This document shows, piece after piece, positions 34,912 through 43,190 of a stretch of DNA of 64,000 bases (its first letter is position 1; every line of letters begins with the position of its first letter). A model generated the notes under the pieces. That model saw only the letters and a program-made list of their open reading frames with translations, did not search any database and had not been told where the DNA came from. The DNA is from Microbacterium paraoxydans (lineage in GTDB: Bacteria; Actinomycetota; Actinomycetes; Actinomycetales; Microbacteriaceae). The stretch covers positions 1 to 64,000 of the forward strand of contig NZ_JAIVLG010000006.1 in NCBI RefSeq assembly GCF_020524545.1. The letters are read 5' to 3'. A program made the position numbers and the translations under genes.

Positions 34912-36336
34912 GTGACGAGTAGAGAACGAGTAGCGATCATCGGCGCCGGCCCCTCGGGGATGGCGCAGCTGCGGGCCTTCGAATCCGCGGCCCGTGCGGG
35001 GGCGGACATCCCCGACCTGGTCTGCTTCGAGAAGCAGGCCGACTGGGGCGGACAGTGGAACTTCACGTGGCGCACCGGACTGGACGAATTCGGCGAACCG
35101 GTGCATTCCAGCATGTACCGCAACCTGTGGTCGAACGGTCCGAAGGAGGCGCTGGAGTTCGCGGACTACAGCTTCGACGAGCACTTCGGCCGCCCGATCT
35201 CGTCCTACCCGCCGCGCCCGGTGCTGTGGGACTACATCGCCGGTCGGCTGGAGAAGACCGATGTGCGCGACCTGATCCGCTTCCAGACCGTGGTCCGCTG
35301 GGTGGAGTTCGACGACGAGCGCGAGGTCTTCACCCTCACCAGCGAGCACCTGCCCTCCGGCGAATCGTCCGTGGAGGAGTTCGACCGCGTGATCGTCGCC
35401 AGCGGGCACTTCTCGTTCCCGAACGTGCCGGAGTTCTCCGGTATCGAGACGTTCCCGGGGTTCATCAGCCATGCCCACGACTTCCGAGGCGCCGAGGCCT
35501 TCGAGGGCAAGGACGTGCTGGTGATCGGCGCGAGCTACTCCGCGGAGGACATCGGCAGCCAGGCGTTCAAGATGGGGGCCCGTTCGGTGACGGCGAGCTT
35601 CCGCTCCGCGCCGATGGGGTACGACTGGCCCGAGGGCATCGAGGAGCGTCCGGTCCTCGAACGCTTCGAGGGCAGCACCGCCTTCTTCGCCGACGGCACC
35701 TCGAAGCAGGTCGACGCGGTCATCCTCTGCACCGGCTACCTGCACAAGTACCCGTTCCTGCCGGACGACCTCGCCCTCTCGTCGCCGAACAACGTGTACC
35801 CCGACGGTCTGTACCGCGGTGTGCTCTGGCAGGGCAATCCCCGGCTGGCCTACCTCGGCGCGCAGGACCAGTGGTTCACGTTCAACATGTTCGATGCGCA
35901 GGCCTGGTACGTGCGTGACCTGATCCTCGGTCGCCTGTCCCTGCCCGACGAGCAGGAGCGGGCGGCATCCATCGCCGAGTGGCGCACGCGCTTCGGGCAG
36001 ATCGACTCGGCCGCGGCGGAGATCCGCTTTCAGGCGGACTACATCCGCGATCTGCTGCAGCTCACGGACTACCCGGAGTTCGACATCGACCGGGTCGTCG
36101 AGATCTTCCTCGCGTGGAAGCGCGACAAGAAGGACGACATCATGGGCTACCGCGACCGCACGTACGAGTCGGTCATGACAGGAACCCTCGCGGTCGTGCA
36201 CCACACGCCGTGGCTGGAAGAGCTCGACGACTCGCTCGAGCGCTACCTCGACGTGGACCCGGATGCCACCGAGACCGCGCGGATCATCGAGGGCCGGCCG
36301 CGTGACGACGACCGTGAGGCGCTCGCCGCTAACTGA
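34912..36336 (+). CDS. tmm: Flavin-containing monooxygenase, trimethylamine-monooxygenase-like
   Basis: A 474-residue FAD/NADPH enzyme that oxidises nucleophilic N or S atoms. FAD site GAGPSGMAQLRAF (residues 11-23), FMO signature FPGFISHAHDFR (F-x-G-x-x-x-H-x-x-x-F) and NADPH site IGASYSAEDIGSQ are present. Sequence runs such as CFEKQADWGGQWN, SSMYRNLWSNGPKE and YKxDWPEG-like MGYDWPEG match bacterial trimethylamine monooxygenase (Tmm) closely, from memory. That enzyme turns trimethylamine into its N-oxide. No TMAO demethylase or methylotrophy genes are nearby, so the substrate could be another amine or sulfide. The start is GTG 34912 after a GAGGACG site. The gene name is by similarity only. 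Confidence 0.85.
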   Translation: MTSRERVAIIGAGPSGMAQLRAFESAARAGADIPDLVCFEKQADWGGQWNFTWRTGLDEFGEPVHSSMYRNLWSNGPKEALEFADYSFDEHFGRPISSYPPRPVLWDYIAGRLEKTDVRDLIRFQTVVRWVEFDDEREVFTLTSEHLPSGESSVEEFDRVIVASGHFSFPNVPEFSGIETFPGFISHAHDFRGAEAFEGKDVLVIGASYSAEDIGSQAFKMGARSVTASFRSAPMGYDWPEGIEERPVLERFEGSTAFFADGTSKQVDAVILCTGYLHKYPFLPDDLALSSPNNVYPDGLYRGVLWQGNPRLAYLGAQDQWFTFNMFDAQAWYVRDLILGRLSLPDEQERAASIAEWRTRFGQIDSAAAEIRFQADYIRDLLQLTDYPEFDIDRVVEIFLAWKRDKKDDIMGYRDRTYESVMTGTLAVVHHTPWLEELDDSLERYLDVDPDATETARIIEGRPRDDDREALAAN

Positions 36337-36344
36337 GCCTCTGT

Positions 36345-36393
36345 TGACGCCTCCGCCCCTCCACCCGTTCGGGTGCGAGGGGCGGTGGCGTCA
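36345..36393. terminator. Bidirectional terminator-like stem between tmm and Pr6Pr gene
   Basis: TGACGCC (36345-36351) pairs with GGCGTCA, CCGCCCCT with AGGGGCGG, and CACCCG with CGGGTG at the tip. That is one long stem with two small bulges, placed 9 bp after the tmm stop and just before the convergent gene's end (36402). It lacks a long T-tract. Confidence 0.7.
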
Positions 36394-36401
36394 GAGGCAG
36401 A

Positions 36402-37103
36402 TCAGGAGTCGATCGGGGTGGTGCCGCGGCGCCTGCCGATCCAGACGACGCCGGCGGCCACGGCGAGGATCGCGATCGCGATGCCGACGATGTAGGCGGA
36501 GACCCCGAGGTAGCCGCCCGGGACGGTGTGGGGGTTCAGGAACGGATACGGGTACCAGTACGGCTGCCCGGTCGCCGGCGAGATCACCAGGTTCGCGCGG
36601 ATCATCGTGTAAGCCACCCACACGAGGGGGAAGACGGCCGTGACCGCCACGGCGCTCCAGCCCAGAGCACGTCGTCGCGGCGCGAAGAGTAGGTCGAGGA
36701 GCATGATCAGCGGCACGATCACATGCAGTACCTCGTTGGACCAGGGGACCGTCGCCCCCTGCGGCAGCTCGATCCCGCGGAGCAGCGTGTTGTAGACGAT
36801 ACCCGTGACGATGGCGTAGGTGCTCGCGCAGACCAGCGTCAGAGCGAGCCAGCGCGGTTCGGAGCTCGTGGTCTTCCGGGCGAGGACGCCCCAGAGGCCG
36901 CCGGCAACGAGCGCGACGGCCGCGAGGACGTTCGAGAGGATCGTGAAGAAGCTGAAGAAGTTCACGATCACCGTGGGGAGGTGAGACCCCCACTCGGTCT
37001 CCGAGGTGACAGCGATCTCGAGTGTCCGCACCAGTTGGGCGACGATGGCGGCCACCGCGAGAACGGATGCCGCGAGTCGCGCGTAGGGCCACCAGGTCGT
37101 CAT
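36402..37103 (-). CDS. Pr6Pr-like six-helix membrane protein
   Basis: A 233-residue integral membrane protein with about six helices. It contains WNFF-like VIVNFFSFFTILSNVLAA, in the conserved position of the Pr6Pr/FAR-17a/AIG1-like family, and the conserved EVLHVIVPLIMLLD helix. Function in bacteria is unknown. ATG 37103 follows GGGAGGCG by 3 nt, a short but acceptable distance. It is convergent with tmm and lies on the same strand as the DMT exporter. Confidence 0.75.
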   Translation of the reverse strand: MTTWWPYARLAASVLAVAAIVAQLVRTLEIAVTSETEWGSHLPTVIVNFFSFFTILSNVLAAVALVAGGLWGVLARKTTSSEPRWLALTLVCASTYAIVTGIVYNTLLRGIELPQGATVPWSNEVLHVIVPLIMLLDLLFAPRRRALGWSAVAVTAVFPLVWVAYTMIRANLVISPATGQPYWYPYPFLNPHTVPGGYLGVSAYIVGIAIAILAVAAGVVWIGRRRGTTPIDS

Positions 37104-37152
37104 TTCGCCTCCCGTCCGCAACTGTAGTCATCCATCCGGAAGGTTGGCGGCA

Positions 37153-38085
37153 TCAGGTGCGGCGTCGCCACCGCAGCCGTGTGATGAGGACGCCGAGCAG
37201 GCAGAGTGCTCCACCGAGGAACATCAGCGGCGTCGGCACCTCGCCGAGAATCGCCCAGGACATCAGGATCGCGATCGCCGGTACGACGTAGGTGGTGGCG
37301 GAGGTCTGCCCCGCGGTGCTGCGCTGCAGGACATAGGCCCAGGTGGTGAAGGCGACCGCCGTGGGGAAGATGCCGAGGTAGACGACCCACAGCGTCGCGT
37401 CCGGCGGTGCGGTCTGCAGCGAGTCGATGAGGCTGCCGACCCAGGGCAGCAGCGCGATCGTGCCCACGCCCGCACCGAGCCAGGTCAGGGTGGTCGGATC
37501 GACGCCGGAGGTGAGCAGGCGCTTCTGCACGAGCGTGCACCCGGCGTACATGACGGCGGCGAGGAGGGCGAGCAGCAGGCCGGTGATGTCGGGGCCGGCG
37601 CTGGTGGTGGAGTTCATGCCGATCAGCACCACCCCGAGGAACGCGATCGGGGCGCCGATGATGAGGGGCTTCGGGAAGCCTTCGCGCAGGAAGAGTCCGC
37701 TGAAGACGACGACCATGAGCGGTGCGAGGTTCACCACCATCGCGGCCGTCCCCGCATCGAGCGTCAGCTCGGCGCTGTTGAGGGCCAGGTTGTAGACGCA
37801 GAACCAGCCGACGCCCCACACCGCCACGAGGAGCCAGTGGCGACGGGCGGGGATGCGGATCCCGTGCCGCACGGCGATGATCGTCAGGACGACGGTGCCC
37901 ACGGCCATCCGCAGCAGCGCCAGAGCGCCCGGGTCGTAGTGCGGGCCCGCACCACGGATGCCGATGAACGCCGAGGCCCACAGCACCACCGTCACCAGCG
38001 CGGCGACGAGCACGAGCACGCCCTGACGCTTCGGCGCCTCGGTGCTCATGCGGATACCGGACTCGCCGGATGCTGCTCGTGACAT
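37153..38085 (-). CDS. EamA-family DMT transporter
   Basis: An inner-membrane exporter-type protein of about 310 residues with ten helices in two EamA repeats. The repeats are visible at LWASAFIGIRGAG (first, with conserved Trp/Ala/Phe) and ALLAAVMYAGCTLVQKRLL (second). Members export amino acids, sugars or drugs; the cargo here is unknown. Starts ATG 38085 (AGGA 8 nt upstream) and ATG 38049 are both possible; helix 1 follows the second. The gene's 5' side carries an inverted repeat (38184-38225). Confidence 0.85.
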   Translation of the reverse strand: MSRAASGESGIRMSTEAPKRQGVLVLVAALVTVVLWASAFIGIRGAGPHYDPGALALLRMAVGTVVLTIIAVRHGIRIPARRHWLLVAVWGVGWFCVYNLALNSAELTLDAGTAAMVVNLAPLMVVVFSGLFLREGFPKPLIIGAPIAFLGVVLIGMNSTTSAGPDITGLLLALLAAVMYAGCTLVQKRLLTSGVDPTTLTWLGAGVGTIALLPWVGSLIDSLQTAPPDATLWVVYLGIFPTAVAFTTWAYVLQRSTAGQTSATTYVVPAIAILMSWAILGEVPTPLMFLGGALCLLGVLITRLRWRRRT

Positions 38086-38183
38086 CCCTCGATCCTGGCA
38101 GGGGCTTCCGACACCCGACGAGCCGCCGGAGCGACACGCTCCGCACGTTTTCGGCCACCGCCTCCCCCCCGCCCCTGCAGAGC

Positions 38184-38225
38184 GCGATATGTCACCTCCA
38201 GACGCCTCCGGAGGTGACATATCGC
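38184..38225. repeat. Perfect 16-bp inverted repeat before purA leader
   Basis: GCGATATGTCACCTCC (38184-38199) pairs exactly with 38210-38225 across a 10-nt loop. It lies between the divergent DMT exporter and purA, about 30 bp before the purA -10. It is AT-richer than its surroundings and has no T-tract, so it is more like an interspersed repeat or operator than a terminator. Confidence 0.75.
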
Positions 38226-38254
38226 ACTCGGAGGGCGGGCCGAAACCCTCCCGA

Positions 38255-38319
38255 TAGGATGGGACCGCCCGAAGAGGGCCAGCTCATCGGCCGGTGCAAA
38301 CCCGGCGAAAGCCAGGGGG
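38255..38319 (+). promoter_or_regulatory. purA promoter and structured leader
   Basis: TAGGAT (38255-38260) is a -10-like box. The leader of about 59 nt forms two stems, GCCC-GAAGA-GGGC (38267-38279) and GCCGG-N7-CCGGC (38290-38306). They precede the Shine-Dalgarno AGGGGG (38314-38319). Sequence between and after the stems (GAAAGCC) is purine-rich. It matches no riboswitch I can name. Confidence 0.45.
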
Positions 38320-38325
38320 TTACCC

Positions 38326-39612
38326 ATGCCAGGAATCGTTATCGTCGGCGTGCAGTGGGGCGACGAAGGAAAGGGCAAGGCCACCGATCTGCTCGGTGAG
38401 CGCACCGACTGGGTGGTGAAGTTCAACGGCGGGAACAACGCCGGGCACACGGTCGTCGTGGGAGACGAGAAGTACGCACTGCACCTGCTGCCCTCCGGCA
38501 TCCTCTCTCCTGGCGTGACTCCCGTGATCGGCAACGGCGTCGTCGTCGACCTCGAGGTCCTGTTCTTCGAGCTGGAGGCGCTCGCCGCCCGCGGCATCGA
38601 CGTCTCGCGTCTCAAGGTCAGCGCCAACGCGCACATCATCACGCAGTACCACCGCACGCTCGACAAGGTCACCGAGCGCTTCCTCGGCAAGCGCATGATC
38701 GGCACGACCGGTCGGGGCATCGGTCCCGCCTACGCCGACAAGATCAACCGCGTCGGCATCCGGATCCAGGACATCTTCGACGAGAACATCCTGCGCCAGA
38801 AGGTCGAAGGCGCTCTGGATCAGAAGAACCACCTGCTGGTGAAGATCTTCAACCGTCGCGCGATCACCGCCGACGAGGTCGTCGAGGACCTGCTGTCGTA
38901 CGCCGATCGCCTGCGCCCCATGGTCGCCGACACCGGCTACCTGATCGCGGAAGCTCTCGATCGTGGCGAAGTCGTCGTGTTCGAAGGCGGTCAGGCGACG
39001 ATGCTCGACATCGACCACGGCACCTACCCGTTCGTGACGTCGTCGTCGGCGACCGCGGGTGGAGCGGCGACCGGTGCGGGCGTCGGCCCCGGTGCGCTCG
39101 ACCGCATCGTCGGCATCGTCAAGGCGTACACGACCCGCGTCGGATCGGGCCCCTTCCCGACGGAGCTCTTCGACGAGCAGGGCGACTGGCTGCGCAAGCA
39201 GGGCTTCGAGTTCGGCACCACGACCGGCCGTCCGCGTCGGGTCGGCTGGTACGACGCGCCCATCACCCGGTACGCGACGCGCATCAACGGCATCACCGAC
39301 CTCGTGCTCACCAAGCTCGACATCCTGACCGGGCTCGACAAGATCCCGGTGTGCGTCGCCTATGACGTCGACGGCGAGCGGTTCGACGAGGTTCCCGTCA
39401 ACCAGACCGACTTCCACCACGCGAAGCCGATCCTGGAGTACTTCCCTGGCTGGAACGAGGACATCTCCGTCGCCCGCACCTTCGAGGACCTGCCGCAGAA
39501 CGCGCAGGACTACGTGCTGGCGCTTGAGAAGATGAGCAACACCCGCATCTCGGTGATCGGTGTCGGCCCCGAGCGCGACCAGGTCATCGTCCGCCACGAC
39601 CTGCTCGACTGA
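38326..39612 (+). CDS. purA: Adenylosuccinate synthetase
   Basis: Joins IMP and aspartate using GTP, the first committed step to AMP. The 428-residue protein has the GTP P-loop [16 protein letters not shown] (residues 8-23), [13 protein letters not shown], the IMP-binding stretch [23 protein letters not shown], and RPRRVGWYD near the C-terminal third. Length is normal. It stands alone, without other pur genes, which is common. The leader may fold and could control translation. Confidence 0.97.
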   Translation: MPGIVIVGVQWGDEGKGKATDLLGERTDWVVKFNGGNNAGHTVVVGDEKYALHLLPSGILSPGVTPVIGNGVVVDLEVLFFELEALAARGIDVSRLKVSANAHIITQYHRTLDKVTERFLGKRMIGTTGRGIGPAYADKINRVGIRIQDIFDENILRQKVEGALDQKNHLLVKIFNRRAITADEVVEDLLSYADRLRPMVADTGYLIAEALDRGEVVVFEGGQATMLDIDHGTYPFVTSSSATAGGAATGAGVGPGALDRIVGIVKAYTTRVGSGPFPTELFDEQGDWLRKQGFEFGTTTGRPRRVGWYDAPITRYATRINGITDLVLTKLDILTGLDKIPVCVAYDVDGERFDEVPVNQTDFHHAKPILEYFPGWNEDISVARTFEDLPQNAQDYVLALEKMSNTRISVIGVGPERDQVIVRHDLLD

Positions 39613-39621
39613 TCCCTCTCG

Positions 39622-40788
39622 ATGACACGCTTCTGGCTCGGCGGCTACGGCCCCGGCATGGGTGGCTCCGCCGACGGCATCGGCCTGCTCGCGGGGGATG
39701 AAGGCCGGGAGGCCAGCACGCTCGCGTACCGAGGCGCGGTCGCGGAGGTTCCTTCGCCGTCATGGCTGGCGCAGCATCCGACGCTCGACGTCGTCTACGC
39801 GGCGCTCGAAGGGGATGCCGCCGTGCAGGCGTACGTCCGTACGGGGGACGGTGCCCTCGCCCCGATGGGCGCACCGGCGGCGGTCGGCCAGTACGTGTGT
39901 CACGTCGCGGTCGCCCCGAACGGCTCCGCCCTGGTCGCCAGCTGCTACGGGGACGGGCGCGTGGTGCGGCTCGGCCTCGATGCGGACGGGCGGATCGTGC
40001 CCGCACGGCCGGATGCGGCGGCGGAACTCCGCGCGGCGCTGTTCGGGGAGCTCACGGATCCCGCCGACACGCCAGATGTCGGACGCCCTGGAGCCTTCCG
40101 TCCGACATCTGGCGTGTCGGCCTCCGCAGTGCCGCCCACACCCGGTGACGGCATCGCTGCGGTCGACCCGTACGGGGTGGGCGGTGACCGGGTCTCGCAC
40201 GCGCATGCCGCCGTGTTCCTTCCCGACGGTCGCATCGCCTCGACGGACCTCGGGTTCGACCTCGTGCGGTTCTGGAGGCAGAGCGGCAGCGGGCTCGCGC
40301 TCGACCACGAGGTCGTGCTCCCGCTCGGCACGGGCCCGCGGCACATGGTGCTGCACCCCAGCGGGCACCTGCACGTGGTGACCGAGTACTCGTGCGAGGT
40401 GTTCACGCTCGCCGAGGCGTCCGATCGCACGTGGAGTGTCGTCTCCTCGACACTGTCGAGCCCGATCGCCCAGGTGGGGACGGACTTCCCCGCCGAGCTC
40501 GCCCGCACGCGCGACGGCCACTTCCTCTACACGGCCCTGCGCGGAAGCAACACGATCGCGGCGCTGCGTGTGCGTGGCGGCGGTGAGGCTCTGGAGTCCG
40601 TGGCGCTCGCCGAGGCGGGCGTCGACTGGCCGCGCCACCACCTGGTGCACGAGGGCAAACTGCTGGTCGCGGGGCAGCGTTCCGACACCATCACCCTGCT
40701 CGACCTCGACGAGCGCACGGGCGCGCCCCTCGGCATCCGCCATGAGGCGCAGGTCCCGACGCCGACGCACTTCCTGCCGGTGCGCTGA
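39622..40788 (+). CDS. Lactonase-family beta-propeller protein (6-phosphogluconolactonase-like)
   Basis: A 388-residue seven-bladed propeller of the Pgl/lactonase family. HVAVAPNG, GPRHMVLHPSGHLHVVTEYS, FLYTALRGSNTIAALRV and FLPVR follow the typical blade repeats. It would open sugar lactones or act as a related hydrolase. It starts 9 nt after purA with no clear ribosome site, so it may be translated from the purA transcript. About residues 147-168 (PADTPDVGRPG...TSGVSAS) are encoded by a perfect 23-bp palindrome (40063-40121). This looks like an insertion between blades that preserves the frame. Confidence 0.85.
   Translation: MTRFWLGGYGPGMGGSADGIGLLAGDEGREASTLAYRGAVAEVPSPSWLAQHPTLDVVYAALEGDAAVQAYVRTGDGALAPMGAPAAVGQYVCHVAVAPNGSALVASCYGDGRVVRLGLDADGRIVPARPDAAAELRAALFGELTDPADTPDVGRPGAFRPTSGVSASAVPPTPGDGIAAVDPYGVGGDRVSHAHAAVFLPDGRIASTDLGFDLVRFWRQSGSGLALDHEVVLPLGTGPRHMVLHPSGHLHVVTEYSCEVFTLAEASDRTWSVVSSTLSSPIAQVGTDFPAELARTRDGHFLYTALRGSNTIAALRVRGGGEALESVALAEAGVDWPRHHLVHEGKLLVAGQRSDTITLLDLDERTGAPLGIRHEAQVPTPTHFLPVR
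40063..40121. repeat. In-frame palindromic element, copy 2
   Basis: The 23-bp arms at 40063-40085 and 40099-40121 are exact reverse complements with a 13-nt loop. The first 16 bases, GCCGACACGCCAGATG, equal those of the element at 21029. It encodes ADTPDVG...TSGVSA in a loop of the lactonase. The shared frame means the repeat was tolerated as protein in both genes. Confidence 0.92.
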
Positions 40789-40814
40789 TCCGCGGCCCGA
40801 CGTCTGGCCCGACT

Positions 40815-40903
40815 GCGGACCATCTGTCGGGAGGATGCACGGATGCCGGGAACACGCCGCGTCCGCGCCCGACATCCGTTCGGGCTCCCGACAGGTGGTC
40901 GGC
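40815..40903. repeat. Intergenic nested palindrome, family A
   Basis: The outer arms GCGGACCATCTGTCGGGAG (40815-40833) and 40885-40903 pair in 17 of 19 positions. The inner arms ACGGATGCCGGG and CCCGACATCCGT (ending 40879) pair in 11 of 12. The core 40838-40879 aligns with the reverse complement of 62894-62936: both start CACGGATG, contain ACACGCCGC and end CCCGACATCCGT. Confidence 0.75.
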
Positions 40904-40911
40904 ACGTCCGC

Positions 40912-40942
40912 TTGACCTCAAGATAACTTGAGGTTCTAGCGT
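40912..40942 (+). promoter_or_regulatory. SoxR/MerR-type promoter with 19-bp spacer
   Basis: -35 TTGACC (40912-40917) and -10 TAGCGT (40937-40942) are separated by 19 bp, the distance that MerR-family activators correct by twisting DNA. The spacer holds ACCTCAAG-N4-CTTGAGGT (40915-40934). It equals the E. coli SoxR site CCTCAAGTTAACTTGAGG in 17 of 18 positions. The ATG follows the -10 by 7 nt, so the mRNA is leaderless. Confidence 0.85.
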
Positions 40943-40949
40943 CGTCTTC

Positions 40950-42347
40950 ATGACTTCGGAGACCGAGCAGGTGTCGACGCCGGCCGCGGCCGCACCGCGC
41001 ATCATGAGCAGCGACTACCTGTGGATCACGATCGGCGCCTGTGCGCTCGTGTTCCTGGGGGCGTTCGAATCCCTGGCGGTCACCACCGTGATGCCGACCG
41101 TGAGCGCCGAGCTCGGCGGAGAACGGCTGTACGCGCTCGCGTTCGCCGGACCCCTTGCCACCGGGGTCATCGGCATGGTGATCGCCGGGAACTGGGCCGA
41201 CCGTCGAGGACCGGTGGCTCCGCTGTACACCGCGGTCGCCATGTTCGTCGTGGGACTGCTCATCTCGGGTCTTGCGCCGACCATGGAGGTTCTGGTGGCC
41301 GGACGGTTCGCTCAGGGGCTCGGCAGCGGCGGCCTGATGGTGGCGCTGTACGTCGTGGTGGCTCGCGTCTACCCGCAGGAGCTCCATCCGGCGATCTTCG
41401 CAGGCTTCGCGGCGGCCTGGGTCATCCCCTCGCTGATCGGTCCGACGATCGCGGGTGCCGTGACCGAGATCTGGAGCTGGCACTGGGTCTTCCTCGGCGT
41501 GGTCATCCTGGTGCTGGTGGCACTGCTGATGGTCGTGCCCGCACTTCGCACCCTGGCGAACCACGGCGATGCGACGACTCCCTGGGCGTTCGGGCGACTC
41601 GGATGGTCGGTGCTCGCGGCGGTGGCCGTGCTGGCGCTGAATCTGGTCGGCGACATCCCCGGTTACGGTCCGGCTCTCGCCGTCCTTGCCGTGGTGGTCG
41701 CCCTCATAGCCGTGCGGCCGTTGGTCCCGCGCGGGACGCTTCGGGCGCGCCGCGGACTGCCGTCTGTCATCCTCGTCCGCGGGGTCGCGGCCGCCGCGTT
41801 CTTCGGGGCGCAGGTCTACCTGCCCTACCTGCTCACTGATCGGTACAACCTGTCGCCGACAGTGGCGGGGCTCTCTCTGACCGGCGGTGCGCTCGCCTGG
41901 TCTCTCGCCGCGACCGTCCAGGGGCGGCTGGGCGCACGCCTCTCGAGCGTGACGGCCGTGAGGATCGGGACGGGTCTCGTGTTCGCCGGCATCGTGCTGA
42001 CCGTCGCGACCGCGGGACTCCGCGGGGACGCCCTGCTGGTCGCGGTGGCGTGGGTCTTGGCGGGGATGGGAATGGGGCTCATGAGTCCGCGCACCAGCGC
42101 CCTCACGCTCGCGATGTCCACGCCGGAGAATCAGGGCTTCAACAGCGGCGCGATGACGGTCGCCGACTCGTTCGGAAGCGCCATGGCCCTGGCTGTCACG
42201 GGAACGTTGTTCACCGCGCTCGCGGACACCGACCCGTTCCTCGGGGTGTTCGTGCTGGCTGCGGTCGTCGCCTTCGCCGCGGCGATCCTCTCGTCGAGGA
42301 TCCGTGTCGATGGCGTCACGGAAGCACGAGAACAGGAGGTCGTATGA
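40950..42347 (+). CDS. MFS multidrug-type transporter under a SoxR-type promoter
   Basis: A 465-residue, 14-helix (DHA2-like) drug:proton antiporter by layout. FESLAVTTVMPTVSAEL in helix 1, GNWADRRGP in loop 2-3 (motif A) and GLGSGGLMVALYVVVARVYP follow the family pattern. Its promoter carries a near-perfect SoxR box, so expression probably rises with redox-cycling compounds such as phenazines. No MerR/SoxR regulator gene lies in the window. The start is leaderless. Efflux of redox-active or antibiotic molecules is inferred from the promoter plus family. Confidence 0.9.
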   Translation: MTSETEQVSTPAAAAPRIMSSDYLWITIGACALVFLGAFESLAVTTVMPTVSAELGGERLYALAFAGPLATGVIGMVIAGNWADRRGPVAPLYTAVAMFVVGLLISGLAPTMEVLVAGRFAQGLGSGGLMVALYVVVARVYPQELHPAIFAGFAAAWVIPSLIGPTIAGAVTEIWSWHWVFLGVVILVLVALLMVVPALRTLANHGDATTPWAFGRLGWSVLAAVAVLALNLVGDIPGYGPALAVLAVVVALIAVRPLVPRGTLRARRGLPSVILVRGVAAAAFFGAQVYLPYLLTDRYNLSPTVAGLSLTGGALAWSLAATVQGRLGARLSSVTAVRIGTGLVFAGIVLTVATAGLRGDALLVAVAWVLAGMGMGLMSPRTSALTLAMSTPENQGFNSGAMTVADSFGSAMALAVTGTLFTALADTDPFLGVFVLAAVVAFAAAILSSRIRVDGVTEAREQEVV

Positions 42348-42429
42348 GTCCGAACGCGGCGAAGGCTGATGAGAGGTGCGCGTTCGCGATGCCGAGGCCG
42401 AGCCTACCGATGACACCAGGTCGGGTGAT

Positions 42430-42488
42430 TTGCGCGCGTAGAGGTGCGTCCGTACCCTGGTGAACGGTGTTCAGGTGAACACCGTTCA
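42430..42488 (+). promoter_or_regulatory. bioY promoter with two BioQ-like operator boxes
   Basis: -35 TTGCGC (42430-42435), 17-bp spacer, -10 TACCCT (42453-42458). Then two palindromes, TGAACGGTGTTCA (42461-42473) and TGAACACCGTTCA (42476-42488). They are mirror copies separated by GG and cover the predicted start of transcription. Both fit the TGAAC-N3-GTTCA/GTTAC motif of the actinobacterial TetR-type biotin repressor BioQ. Confidence 0.8.
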
Positions 42489-42501
42489 GGAAGGATGAGC
42501 G

Positions 42502-43083
42502 ATGACCGCCTCGACCCGTGACTCCAGTGCGACCCTCGGCCGGGTGGCCGTGTTCGCCGCTCTCATCATCGTGTTGGGCACGGTCGTCGTGCCGCTGCCC
42601 GGCGGCGTTCCCATCACCGGGCAGACGCTCGGTGTCATGCTCGCGGGGCTCGTGCTCGGTCCGCGAGTCGCGCCCTGGTCGATCGCTCTCGTGCTGGCGC
42701 TCGCCGCTGTCGGACTCCCGGTGCTCGCGGGGGGACGCGGCGGCCTGGGCGTCTTCGTCGGTCCGACCGTGGGCTACCTGATCGGCTGGATCGCGGGGGT
42801 CGTGGTGATCGGGCTGCTCATGCGCACCGGACGGTTCGCCTTGTGGCGCTGCGCGGCGGCTGCGCTGGTCGGCGGGGTGCTCGTCGTCTACGCATTCGGC
42901 ATCCCGGTCCAGGCGCTCGTGACGGGGGTTCCGCTCGACCTCACCGCCCTGTCGAGCCTGGCCTTCCTCCCGGGTGACCTCGTCAAAGTGACCGCGGCCA
43001 CCCTGATCGTCGTCACCCTGCGCCGCGCCTATCCCCGCGCCTTCGCCGACGTCCGCCGGGGACGGGAACTCGCGACGGCCTGA
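42502..43083 (+). CDS. bioY: Biotin transporter substrate-binding subunit BioY
   Basis: A 193-residue membrane S-component of the biotin ECF transporter with six helices. It has the BioY signature GVPITGQTLGVMLAGLVLGPR and the second-half motif GPTVGYLIGWIAG. No EcfA/EcfT (BioM/BioN) genes lie nearby, so it would work alone or share modules encoded elsewhere. The ATG at 42502 follows AGGAAGG. Two BioQ-like boxes over the promoter indicate repression when biotin is plentiful. Confidence 0.93.
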   Translation: MTASTRDSSATLGRVAVFAALIIVLGTVVVPLPGGVPITGQTLGVMLAGLVLGPRVAPWSIALVLALAAVGLPVLAGGRGGLGVFVGPTVGYLIGWIAGVVVIGLLMRTGRFALWRCAAAALVGGVLVVYAFGIPVQALVTGVPLDLTALSSLAFLPGDLVKVTAATLIVVTLRRAYPRAFADVRRGRELATA

Positions 43084-43190
43084 GCTTTCACCCCTCCTCC
43101 GCCACGCCGGAGGGAACAACTCACCCGTGACTCGGCGTTGGTCTTGAGCGAGACTGGGCGACGGAACCGGCCGACGGAGAGGTGCCAGGC

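Noticed and set aside
34743-35123. A 126-codon minus-strand frame before and into tmm
   Set aside because: It overlaps the well-supported tmm start, shows no domain and has Arg/Pro/Ser bias typical of a shadow.
38255-38325. purA leader as a c-di-GMP (GEMM) riboswitch because of GCAAA and GAAAGCC
   Set aside because: The conserved core order and the long stem pair of GEMM are not present. Only short similarity.
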